The notes beneath the pieces were generated by a model. It was not told where the DNA came from, made no database searches, and worked only from the letters and a program-made list of their open reading frames with translations. A program made the translations under genes and the position numbers. This document shows, in pieces, positions 1-13,818 of a DNA stretch of 64,000 nucleotides (its first letter is position 1; each line of letters starts with the position of its first letter). The DNA is taken from assembly GCF_036588685.1 (NCBI RefSeq), contig NC_086378.1:35813578-35877577 (forward strand). Direction: 5' to 3'. The DNA comes from Mytilus trossulus (Eukaryota; Mollusca; Bivalvia; Mytilida; Mytilidae).

Positions 1-305
1 ACATCGTTTGCTTTTATACTGAAACATACTACATTCAAAATAGTCCAATCGGAAGAGTAAAACCTATCTGTTGGCTTAATTTTAAGGGTTTAATCATAAA
101 CGTAGCTTTTAACATATCTTAAATTTTGGTTTTTATGAATAAATCGTCATTTGAGTAACATGTCAATGATCCAACAAGCCATAGATACCAACAAACAATT
201 ACACAAAGTAGTCAACCTGCAATCGTTATTAATCGACACATCTTTACACAGTTTAGGATTTCTTAAACACCGCATATTTCTAATTACAAATGTGTTTTTT
301 AATAG

Positions 306-689
306 CCACATGGAACTAGATATACAGTTTTTGAAGGAGAATCAATCAACATTACTTTTACCGCAACCGTTCCTGTGGGTTGTGTTGCGTCGCATGAAAA
401 CATTCGAAAACATTGTGATCAGAATTTTTACATATCTGCACCGGAATATGTAAACAATGGTATGGAATGCACTAACAGTGTGGTCAAGAGGAATATTGTT
501 TTTAAATCTCAATTTTGTGGAATTCGGCTAGGAAGCCTTGATTGGCACGATTCCAGAACAATTCAGGTTTTCGGATATAGTGACGGTCTCTACAATCTTA
601 AAGACAGAAGAACCTATATCAGATTGTCAGCGCCATCTGCTTCACCGTTTAATGATATATGGAGGAATGTAAATATTCCATCCATAGAG
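306..689 (+). CDS. VWDE-like exon 1 of those visible
   Basis: The acceptor is TTTTTTAATAG just before 306 and the donor is GAG|GTAAAT after 689; 128 codons, phase 0 at both ends. The peptide contains GESINITFTATVPVGC, then C-x-pattern segments (KHCDQNF, GMECTNS, FCGIRLGSLDW) like the region before the VWD domain in VWDE proteins. An alternative acceptor at 326-327 exists but has a poorer pyrimidine tract. The earlier coding exons lie upstream of the window. Confidence 0.8.
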
Positions 690-3600
690 GTAAATTTCTT
701 CGACAAATATTTTACATTATCAGTAAATTTTTTACAAGGTATATTTAAAAAACCATACTGCATTTAATTTATAGATTTCGGGATTCTAAAATAGTAGCAG
801 TTCATATAACAGAAATATACATTAACATGTTAATGTTATTGGAATATTCATTATTCCGTACTCGATCGACAAGGTTAATCTGATTGTCAGAAAATTAGGT
901 CAACCTATATGGAACCTCATTAGGGCGGTGCACTCGTCGTTTAAAGCAACAGTGAGAGGAACCTTTTTGTGTGCCAAAATTTTAAGTTCGAATATTTATT
1001 TTTACTCAAATCGGCATATTTGTAGTCATTCAACGACACAAAAAACTAATATGTAGGCCTATTGTATATGGATAAAGACAGTAGCTTAATATTGCATTTC
1101 TTACATGTGTTTCATGCGGGAATTGTAGTTTCCAATTGTTGAAAATATATACATCTTCATGCCTTATATATATCATGTACTGTAGTACGCCGCTAGATTA
1201 AAACTGACGTGGAAAGGTAACACATGCCCACCGTCGAGGGAAGAACCAAAAATTTGCGAAAGCAAATTTACAGATCTAACATTGTTGGGTTGATGTTTAG
1301 ACGAGTTGTATACAAATATATATATATATATTCAAAAATTTGATTTTGTTTAGGTTAAAGTAGTCGACAAAGATGCTTTTCTAACAAATAGCATATGTCA
1401 AATTTACAACGATCCGCATGTTATAACCTATGATGGAAAATATTACGAATATATGAATGTTGGAGAATTCGTCATTTACAGAAATGATATAGGTCCATAT
1501 TGGGTAGGTAGTGACTATTCTTTATCCTTTTATCAATACTCGTCCATTAAGGAACCTATAAACTAGAAAAGCAAACTGTAAAAAAAAAAATTACTGAGAA
1601 AGATTACTTTATTTTCTTTTCAATATGAGATGAACTGAAAAACCATATAACACCATTAAAGTAAGATTTTTATATGAGCAAAAGTCATGAGAAACATGTT
1701 GATTTAATTTAATATTTTTGATTAAACATACGTAAGACGAGAAAAAAATACACTCTTATAGTATTTATAAGGAAATCATGTGCTAGTAAAAACGACAATA
1801 TTATATAAACAAACGGTATGCGCTTAAAATTGATATTTAAATATCAATTGCTACATAAATTAATTTGAATTAGTGTCTATAATCTTTGTATTTCAGGTAC
1901 ATGCGTTATTCACCAGCTGCGGATTCGGATGGCCCGGCTCATCGTGTCTTTGCGGAATTGCAATTAGAAGCCACGACTCACTATTTGTTCTAAGAACTTG
2001 CAAAAAGATTTCAAGACGTGAAAAGCATTTGCTTCGACAACCCTTGGTTACCCTTGATACTTGTGATGAGAAGGACATACTGGTCGAAAACATCGGCAAT
2101 AAGTATAAGGTTATTACATATGAGTATTTTTAATACAATTATTATAATTCAATTGAAATGTAAAATAAAAAAGAATCCGAACTCCGAGGAAAATTCAAAA
2201 TGGAAGTCATAAATCTATTAGCAAATTCAAAAGCTCGAATACATCAAACACATGGAAACAATTGTCATATACCTGACTTGGTACAGGCACTTCCTTATGT
2301 AGAAAATTGTGGACTAAAATTATCTATACAAAGAGTACCAGACAAGTTAATTAACATAAATACCCAACTAAAACAAAAAATTACAAACGAAAAGTCCCTT
2401 CCTTATCTTTTGGCAAAATCAAAAAAGAAAATGGAAAACAACATCAACTGTCATATTCATGTCTTGATACAGGTATTTTCTCGTGTAGAAAATGGTGGAC
2501 AACCCCTAGGTTTATAGCTATCTAACCCTATCACTCGAATTCCATCACATGAGAACTATGTGTGAGGAAAACAAAGAGACGTAATCGGGAATTTTGTTTT
2601 AAATTTGGGATAAAGCGGTCAAAAATTTTTTTGTGCTATTATCTTACAACTATAAAACAGAACCAGTTTGGTCATACCAATGTTGTTCAATGTTTATCAT
2701 ATAGACATTTCAAAGATAATTATTACATTTTCTTTAATCTTAGATATTTGAATGTCTCTTAAGGATATTTCGCCTCTATTGTAGAAAAATCAATAATTCA
2801 ATTTTCACTTTGAAAATGGTATTGCTTTCGAAAATATAGCGAATGGCACACTTTGCTCTAATTGATTTAAGATCTTACATTCAAATTAAGAAATATATAT
2901 AACATATTGGCAATAATTTTCTTGGTTTAATAATATAACAACGTATTCCTTAACTCATTTCAATGCATAAAATTAAATGTAAAAAGGTTATAATAGATTT
3001 TAAAGTTACAGTTAAAGTCATTTTTTCTAACTTATGAATCCTGTCTTTTTATGTGATTTTATAAGGACAAAAAATTGTGAGCATTACATTTAACATTATT
3101 TATTAAGGTAACTTTACCAATTGGAACAGAAATAAGGTTTGAAATGGCAAGGCGTTTAATAAGTCTAATTTCAATCAAACCATCCGTGTATGATATACAA
3201 ACAGCGAAAGGACTATGTGGAGTTCCCAGTAAATGGAAAGACTCTTCGGATGATTTCACACATCGTGATGACGGACCAATTAGCAATGATCAACTATTTG
3301 CAGATTCTTGGAGGTTTGTTTTATTCAAATATTGCAGCAAAAATGGATAAATTATTTATTAATGAATTCAATATTTGGTCATTATCACTCTAATTTTAAT
3401 TTTATTTTATAATAACATATTTTTTTTTATTAATGAGATTTATCTATAATTAGTTATGTCGGTTGTTATGCTTACATTTATATTGTTTCGTTACATAACT
3501 TCGGTTTGACTACGTATCCCATAACACTTGTTTCTTTCTCTGTGAGCTTTTAAATTCATCAGAAGCATTATCGGACCAATTTTTGAAAAATAAAGTACAC

Positions 3601-6600
3601 GTTATAATCTTTTGTTCTTAAAAAAATAGTCGACCGATTTTTACACGTCCGTAAAACAATATTTTTTTTGTATAATTATTATTGCCTGAATAGCATTATT
3701 TTTTCACAATATATTTTCAAAATAATGAATCGATTTGAATAATAAACGTTCGTGTGTCCGAAACGCTCAAACCAAAAACTTTGAAATCCATGGATATATA
3801 ATTACTAGTACATAGACACATTAGGGGCTAACAACGAAAGAGGACATTAACCAGGAAATTAAATCTGATATCAACTTTATCTCAAGAATTGAACAGTTAT
3901 ATTTCATAATTTTTCGACGAAACAAACATTGAGAGGTCTACAGTAAAACATTGTTTTAAAGACTTTTTTTTGCCAAGGTAAACTAGATTAGTAAGATCAT
4001 CATATTATAAGTTTAGTCAAATTAAGATATAAGACGTAAAAAGTTTATGTATGGCAAAACTTTTAATTTGTATGAATGAGTGCTATGCTTACTTAGAAAT
4101 GTTTGGTTTGCATTAGACAGAGTGTATGCCAATATTCTACTTAATTTGTAATGCTTCTTAAAACTGTATCCAACTTAATGTTTAACAGAATAAGTCCGTA
4201 CATGATAAATGAACAGCTATTCGCCGAGCATCCGTTATTCGAGAGAGGAAAACAAGATGGGTATTCCATTGTTGTGGTGGACACTACTGAAAGCAATACT
4301 CATATTGGACGATTTTGTGCCTGTAAAGATCAAGCAAGTAGTACTGACTCTGTTGACGACTTTTATACTCTGCATTGCAACTTAACAGAAAGCACGGAAC
4401 AATGTTCCGAATCGGCTGGTACTAGCGATGGGACAGTGCATTACGCATCCTGCTCACAACCAATAAGGAAGAAACGATCTTTGAGGTTTGCATATGAAAG
4501 AAGAAGACGAAGTGTAGATGAAAATGATGATAATGTTGATTTCGACTCATTAACATACGATGAAGACGTAAATGACACTGAAATCGAAGTATGTAAAGTA
4601 GCAATAAATGAAACAACAACATGTTCCATTTCTTTTCAAATGCACTTAAACAATAACAAAATTGAGAATGAAACTGGGGAATGTGCCAAAGAGACAATAA
4701 CCAGACCAACTGCAGAAGTTCGCCAACAGGTCTTCAATGCAACGAGAAATTTCCGCACCCGGAGGCGTCCTTAAATTCCCTAATATCACGTTGAAATATA
4801 ACAATGATCGATGTTCTTGAGTTAAAAAACAATTCTGATAACTTAATATCATATATATATATCATTGGAAACCTTCAATAAAAGAAACTGCATGGGTAAA
4901 GTCTATATATGTATGAACTGTCTGTCCTAGTGAACAATTACTAGTTAGAATCTATGACAAACGCAATGAGTCTTTAATAGAAACAAATCACGTGGCCAAG
5001 CTGATAATATTTTACGGGTCTCATGAAAAAAAAATCCGCCTTTTAAAAGCGTAATATTTAAACATTAAAACTGTTATGAAACAAAAACAACAACAACAAA
5101 AAATAAACACAAGGAAAAGAAATATACTCGTCAGAAGCGCTCGAATTACAACAGTAAGAAAGCCAAATCATAAACAAACATGAGAGCATTGAAACCGAAA
5201 ATTCTTAAAAGTTGTGCCAGTTACTGTTGATGAAATCAAGACATAGGAATAAATAAACATGCGTTTCGAATGATTCAACTCTTTGTAAAGAGTAAGTTTA
5301 CAGAAAATCAACATCTCGATGATACCTCATGTCAATGCAAAAGTGCCGACTATTGGGCTGTTGATATCCTCTGGGATTAAACGTTCACTAGCAATGGTAT
5401 CGACCGAGCCTTCATATTTTTAAAATGTTTGATTTTTTTAAATTTCGGTAACAGTATTTTCGAAAAACCGATCACTCAATAGAGGAAGGTTATGGAAATC
5501 GAATTAAATACCATGAGGTTTAAGTCATCTGATAATAATTTGTTTTTTTAAATTGTATGTGTTTTATATGCTTGAATTGCTAAGTTTTACTGTTAAACAT
5601 GAGTACACGGACGTACTTTTTATAGATAATCATGTATCTTATCAAAATCTTGAAAGCTGTATGGCTAGTGCATTATCGTTTTCTTACACTCGAAGTCGCC
5701 GATAGTTTACTGTTTTTCATTATAACTTGGGTCATCCATTCCACAGTGCAAATGCGACGACAAAACAGTGGTGAAGGAATAGGAAAACAAATGTAAAATT
5801 TCGATAGTGTTATTTGATTCTTAAAGAAAATTTTCAATACACCAACTCATTTAACAAACATCATGATTTAATAGACGGAGACGTAAGGAAAATATAAAAA
5901 AAACAAAAAAAAACACTGTAACATCGCTTTTATGTACGTCTTACATCTCATTTATTTTTATGTGCTCTTTATTAAATTTGACTCTCATTTGTGTTGATTA
6001 TTAATTGAGGTCACGATCGGTATACTTCGACAATAAAATCCGAGAGTAAAATAGTAAGCAAAGATTTCACAGATTGAAATATGTAAACTAAGATCGATGA
6101 TACGTAATGGATTCGAATAAATTTTAAAATCGTGCAAGGACTTTGATAAGCACTTCTGTAAGCATTGATTCAAAATTTTCCTGAAATAAGTGCAAGTATT
6201 ACAAGGAAACTCTTCGATATGACTTTAAACCGTATTGAAAGGTTTAACCACTTAAGGCCGTATATATATATTTTTTAATTATAGCCCCCAAAAACATTTA
6301 GAAACGGTTGGACCGCAGACAAAGCTTACCAGACATGCTATGACAGTATTAAAAATGCTGTTCCAGAAAATGTTTACAACAAATATGTAGATGTTCCTGT
6401 AAATAGTTATGTTAAATCATGCGTCAGTGATATAGAGGTACGTTTTACATATAAAAAAACAATTAATCTCGAAGTTGTTTAATACTGAAAATTCCATGTC
6501 AAACAAAAAGACATACAGATACAAAATGCAACATAGAAATCACAGAAGCAACACAAAAAGGTATGATGATCACAGGTTCTACGGAACGATGCACAGATTC

Positions 6601-9600
6601 TGTTCTACAGTTGACACCTGTTACTCCTGTTATATACATTCATAAGCGGATTGGATATTGACTCTTAATTATATAATTCAACTCAGGAGCCTGTAGTTCA
6701 GTGGTTGTCTTTTGTTTCTGTGTTACATATTTGTTTTTCGTTCATTCTTTTTTTAATATAAAATGAGGCGGCTTGTTTTCTCGTTTGAATTGTTTTACAT
6801 TGTTTTATCTGAGCTTTTTATAGCTGACTATGCGGTATGGGCTGTGCTCATTGTTGAAGGCCGTATGGTGACCTACTGTTGTTGATGTCTGTGTCATTTT
6901 GGTCTCTTGTGGACAGTTGTCTCATTGGCAATCATACCTCATCTTCTTTTTTTATATCAATTGTAATAGCAACCTTTAAAAAAAAATTAAAATAGAAAGA
7001 TTTTTTTTTTTCAATTAGGTCAAATAAAATAATATATGTGTTTCCTATTACCTCTTTGAAAAAATAGGATAGGAAGGGATATTTTTTATTTTACATTAAT
7101 TTTTTTCATCGACTCTTCATGCTTTGGGCTGATCATGCTGATGGGAGAGAAATTCAGTGCTTATTTATAATAATAAAAAAATTACGATTCACTATTTCTA
7201 GGCTAAAAATATAGGGTAGTTGCGAATGGATGTCCATAAGGAATAAAAGTTAATTATTCTAAAAATTAAAAATCACTTTATACATGTATGTACTCATATT
7301 ATGCAAACCTTTAAAGTTGTCGCCTCGAAGCAGAGATTCACTATACATATGTATGTCTGACATGCAGAATTTTGAAAGCAAGTTAAGAATTTTACTTTAT
7401 ACGTGTATTAGCATTCGTGCATATATCATGCATGGTACTTTTACATCTTTGAATATGAAACGGCCGTAATACGGATATTGCAGAAACGTCCGTAATACGT
7501 ATGTATAAAATACGTCCGTGAAACGACCATCCGTTTTACGTCAGTTTTTACACGTATGTTTTACGGACGTATATTTACAGACGTTTTACGGACGTAACCG
7601 TTTCATCCGTAATACAGACGTTTGACGGATGTTTGACGGACGTTTATTACCACGTCCGTGAAACGTCCGTAGCTATTTTACCTGTGTAACCCTAAGACAT
7701 AATCGAACCAATAAACCATCGTACAAGTGTATGTTCTTATCCTTGGACTTGACCAAATGATGTGAAATTTTTAAATATAAACACGTTATCACCGCATAGA
7801 ATCAATGACACTGGTCTCTTTATAAAAAGCACATCCATCGAAAATTGTCTAATTGTCTAATTCGGTAGGTCATATTCGAGGAAAAAAGGACATGTTTAAA
7901 ATGTATCACAAAATGTGTTATTACACAAAAAATGAAGAAAAAAATAAGGAAAGATTAAATTGCACTTGTCCTTGGTTCAACAGTTAATATGAAACATGTA
8001 AAATTATTTAGGATAGCCAAAATGATGTGTGAAATATGGAAATGTTTGTAATCATAGATAAGATTTTTTTGGTATTAAACAACTAAACAAAAGAGAGATT
8101 TTGAGAGAAAAAAAACATGTTTATACAATAAAAAATATCTGATGATGGTCGTTTAATTTCATCTTATACATACATTTAGCTAACAGGAGACACGACGTTT
8201 CTTCAAGATACTATCAATGCCATGATAACATTCATTATGACAGAGCTAGTGAAAACGGAGAAGCTTTATTTGACAAGGCAAGGATCAGGAACATTATTAG
8301 AATATGTTACAGGTTTTCTCTGTCCAAATCAGTGTAGTAGCCATGGAGAATGTAAATCAGGTAAAATTGCAATTATGAATGCAACAAAAATTATACCGAA
8401 TACCACGAATCATGTTTCTATAAAAAAAATGAAGACAAATAAAAGGCCTTATTTTAATAGATAAACATGAAAAAGTGTTATTTAACTTACAGTATACAAA
8501 TATTCTTATAAACTCGTTTGTGTAAAAAGAATTTAATATCATAATGTTGAAACTGTTTATAGACATAAAGTACCTGTAAAACTAATAACGCAGCAAAATG
8601 ACACTTTGTTTGTATCCGATAAGTGTATACATGTACTAGAATGCCGTAATGTTGTATGTATACCAACTAAATTTTCAACAGAAGATAGAAAAATCCATTT
8701 AAAAAATATCGATAACCGTTTCTTGATAAAGGGCATTCACATGTCTGGAATATAATGTGCTGCAATTCTAAATACACTCAGAAAAGACAAAAAAGTCCTC
8801 ATGTATGAAAACTAGTAATTCTTAAACTTACGCAATTTATTTTGGCAACAAATGTTCCTCTTGAATGCTTTTTTTAAAATATACTTTCAGGAGTTTGCAC
8901 ATGTGACAGAGAGTTTATTGGTGAAGACTGTTCTTATAATATATCAGTTCCCCCTAGTGATACAAGTCTACCTTTTAGTGGTTTATGTAAACTCAGAAGT
9001 AGGACCTGCAGATCAACAAACATTTTGGGGGATTTTTTGTCGAATACTGTTTGGTGCAAGATACAATATTTTCAGGTATAAGAAATGTTATGGTCCAAGG
9101 ACACAGTTATCGTCCTTTGGTTTTCGTTGTCTACGAATATAGTCCCTAGTGTAAACAGTGTATAACTTGCATGTTTTATTTGATACACTTTCCCAATTTA
9201 TTTCTTGATATTAAATGCATGAAATATTTAGCAGGGGGATGTAATTACATGTCAAAAATATTTTGGTGCTGAATCTTTATGTTAAGTAGTGAATTGATCC
9301 AGTTCTAAACGGTCAAATTTTATCACGTCTGAAGCTGTCAAACTGAATTTTACACCCCCTTAACACAGAATTGTCAATATTTTGAGTTAGAGCTTTTAGA
9401 AGTTTCTATAATTTTGATATTATTTGTCTCAGTGGTAGTACACTATACTGTAAAAATCTTTTTGAGAAAGAGCAGGTGCAATTTTTTTAATTTGAATTTA
9501 TTGTCTAAAAGAAATGCACTACGAAATAACTATGTTTTCGGGCCTTATTGCCTGAAAATCATCAACCTTGCAAAAATAAGCAATATGATTTATCTTTTTA

Positions 9601-12600
9601 TAATCATAAACAATATATTTGTTTCTGGCATATCATTATCCATTTTTTTTGTTATAATCTTGACAAAAGATTTGCGTGATAGTTTTTAGTTACACTTTAG
9701 TTTCTTTCTATCTAAGCTGTTTATGCCAATGTTTAGTAATTAAATATTCAACCCAATGTTTGCAGATCTTTCATGAAAAGGTTTTATATAAGCCTGATGA
9801 GGAAATATTTTTAGCAGAATACAGAAATCTATACATGGTTACTCTGGAGCTTCCATTATCACGAAAGAAAAGATCAACAAATGGACCAGTAATGTCAGAC
9901 GGATATGACATTAGTCTTTCATACGATGGCATTCATTTTGGAGATAATATTAGTATGATAATTTTTGATGACCAGAAGTATTCATGTAATGTGACTTTAA
10001 AAACATGTATAACATTGGTACGTACGTAAAACTAATTGAAGTATATCGTAGGTGGTATACATCTACTTTTCTGAAGCGTTTTTGTCTAGATTATTTTTTT
10101 CTTAGTAAATTTGTTGGCAGCGATGATGAGACTTTACAGAATCTTGTATCAAAAAAAGCTTTCAGACTCATTGGTTTTCAAATATTGAGATTATTCTACA
10201 AAGGAAAACTTGATAACTTACGTTTACTTCAAATCATATATACATATGGAAAAAAGTATTGCAACACCAAATTGAAATTGAAATTAAAAAAACACAACAT
10301 TTTTTTGGTGATATAATTTGTTAAAATATAACTAGTTAAATATTATTTAAATATCACCTGAGTTTGATCAATAATTATCGAATCGATAAGTTCTTATCTG
10401 CACATCCAATGTATTGCAGGGCTCGCCAAAGTCGGAAATAAGCATCGTGGAGGAAGATCCATTGTTCCAATGGAATTCGGTTTATCTTCCTTGGCCCGAT
10501 CGTAGCCCGGATTTGAACCATATCGAGCATATATGGGACACCATTGAGCGTAATGTGCGCCAATGGACACCCCAGTCTAAACATGTGATGATATAAAAAA
10601 TGCCCTTCATCAGAAATAGTTGCTACTACCTTATCAACAAATTAGTCGATTTATGGCAGGAATCAGTAGACGTGAAGTGGCGTTTGAATGGAGGCTGCGC
10701 ACAAAGTACTAATTTTGTGGCGTATAACGATCAACCATGATGTAAACAATCATCTTAAGATTAATTTTGATATGTCTGACATTGTAAAGTTTGACTACAG
10801 TCAAAGTTGTAAAATGTAATTTTTTGTACAAAAAACACTCCTTTTTGTTATTAAAATTGTGGTCAGATAAATCTTTTTTTTCAAAAATGTTTTGTTCGTT
10901 AAAATGCCAATATGATCATAAACTATGTTTCAATATTATTTTTCAAGTTTTTAAACATCAAGGTGTTGCAATTCTTTTTTCCATGTGTATATATTTAATG
11001 GTTGTTATCATCATGGTAATCGATTAGTTGCCTGAACCACATCCTATTCATCATTTCCCAAGGTTTCTTTTTCCAGTCTGTAAATAGTTATCAAAGGTAC
11101 CAGGATTATAATTTAGTACGCCAGACGCGCGTTTCGTCTACATAAGACTCATCAGTGACGCTCATAATAAAATATTTATAAAGCCAAACAAGTACAAAGT
11201 TGAAGAGTATTGGTGATCCAAATTTCAAAAAAGTTGCGCCAAATACGGTTAAGGTAATATATGCCTGTGATAAGAAAATCCTTAGTTTTTCGAAAAATTT
11301 AAAGTTTTGTAAACAGGATACTAGTATTTATAAAAATGACCACATTATTGAAATTCACGTCAACATCGAAATGTTGACTACTGGTCTCTGATGTTTTTCA
11401 GTATTCTTATAGATTATCGTTGGTCATCTTAACGAGATTTTGTTTCTCGCTTGAGCCGGTACGTGAAAGTGAGAAAAGCAACCGAGTTGAGATGACCAAT
11501 GATAATCTGTTTATCGCTATTTTATCTATGCTGACGTCGTTAATTTCATTGATAACGGACACATGCTGCCTTAGTTTCTAACGATAATTTTTCATATCAC
11601 TCTACTGTGATGAGAACGGAAATTATCAATCAATAAGATCAAAAGAAAATTTCGGAAAATAGCGATGATTACTTATATTCAAAAGATTGGCTTATTTTAT
11701 AGTTTATTTGAACCATTCTTTTCTGGGTTTTTGTCTGTGTTGACATTTTTGTTTGTTTTCATAATGATAAAGATTATTACATAATTTTTACTGCTGTCCC
11801 TCTATGTTTGACGTGTTTACCTATTATGTCTGTTTGTTTTGTTCACACACCTTGGTCAATATAAAGGAATGTTATGCGATTGGCAAACATATGAGAGGTT
11901 TAGCAGCTAGCTATAAAACCAGGTTTAATCTAGAATTCCCTGCAAAAGAAAATACTTGTACTGTCAGGGAATAGGACAGTTGATATCCATCGTTTGGTGT
12001 GCCTAAACTTTTCATTTTGCTTTTTTCTTGTATATTCCTGTACGTAGTTAAGCACTTTCCTGTTACAAAAAAAATTACCAAACAAATATGTTTAATCATA
12101 ATTTCACATGATTTAGATACGTACACCAAAACATAACATAATAAAGACCATTGTGGAAAGTTGGATTGTGTTTTGAGTAAAGTAACAACATGAAGCCCAG
12201 TTAATACTTTATTTCAACTTTCAAATGAATATTTTAAGTCTCTACCCCATACAATGTTGTTCTCAAGTATTTTTTTTTTTACATATTTCGCACACAATTT
12301 GTACATTTGAAGCTTTTCTGAAAAATGTGTTGCAGCTGCACAAAATTTATAAAGTGTTTTAAATTGTAAATCTGCATAAAACACGTCTTAAATAAATTCA
12401 GATTTAATCAAACAACTATAACGCTATTAGGATAATTTTTTTATAAAGAATGTTGAAAGATCATTAAAACTGGAAACAGACAAATATGGAGGCGAAAAAC
12501 AGTCCTCTGAATCTTTCGTCACATTTGAGATGAATTTATTTTGCTATACAATGTATATATAAAAAGTGGGGACATGGTTTGATTGATAGATACTAGTAGA

Positions 12601-13780
12601 TAGATATAAAACTATAGACCCGAGTCTTGGATAGATCACGATACGGTCGTGTACCTAAATACCTTCAAAGTTAGTATTATGGCGATATTGTATGGTAATG
12701 CACAGTGATAGAGTGATATATGGTTATTGTCAATTGCAATGCATACTAAAACATCATTGTTTATGCATTGAAGCTTATCTATAAAGATACTTTGTAGTGA
12801 TGGTTGTAATTTTATTTTCAGAATGATTCACCAGAAGAAAACGGTAAACATTTAGCATAATGTTAATGTTTTAAGTTAATATGTATTCAGCATTTGCTGT
12901 GTCAAAAATGTTCTTTTTCAAAAACATTGAATCTCTTACCAACTACATAAATCAAATATATACTCTGAAGAAAGAAAGAAAATAAAACATCGGAAAGGAG
13001 AGATGCATAGAACATATATTTTAAAGAGACCTATGTATTGTTTTGCGGCAACTAGATAAGTGGCAAATATTTTTCTACAAATTCAAACAGTAAAATTAAT
13101 ATTTTTCATACTCAAAGGGTCATTCAAACTAATAAGTCGGAAATAAACCGAAAACGACAGGGTAAAATACGACAATGAAAGACTGTGCAAAACGAACCTT
13201 ACCAAAAACTGGGGTCGATCTCTAGTAATTAAAAAGGGTAAATAGATCCTGCTCCACACGTGGAAACAGTCGTATAATTCGTTTTTAATGACATTGCAAG
13301 AGATAATCCTATATTTCCAAGTCTTTCTGATACTGAGAAACTTTTAGTCCTGCTAAATCTTTAAAGTATAAACCAAGTTATAAAATAAAAAAACAAATAA
13401 AATATTAGTCCTGCTAAATCGTCCAAATATAAAACAAGTAAAAAAAGTAAGCTAACCCAGGTTCCTTTAAAAAAAGTCTTTGGAGCTAAGGACAGGAAAT
13501 CTTAGCTAGTTACCGATGCTTGTATATATTCCATCTTCATGACTCATTTCATGTACTGTGTTACAACTCTAGATTCTACTGACGAGGAAAGGTAACACTA
13601 GGCAACCCAAAATGAATTATTTTAGTCTATTTGGCCGAGTGGTCTAGAGCGATCGTTACTGTACAGGTGCTGTTGCCTTGATAGCACAAAAGTAAGAGTT
13701 TGTATCCCGGCGAGGGCAAATTTGTAGATACTAAATATTACTATATTTAACATAATTATTGTGCTGATATATAGAGTAGC

Positions 13781-13818
<38 letters not shown>

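Noticed and set aside
151..453. 100-codon frame at the left edge
   Set aside because: It overlaps the VWDE-like exon in another frame and shows no domain or splice logic.
4422..4709. Minus-strand frames opposite VWDE-like exon 5
   Set aside because: Shadow of the Asp/Glu/Arg-rich coding strand; composition (His, Leu, Phe) is what the complement produces.
13622..13720. tRNA gene
   Set aside because: A and B boxes are present, but no acceptor stem or cloverleaf can be closed, and the flanks match other SINE copies.
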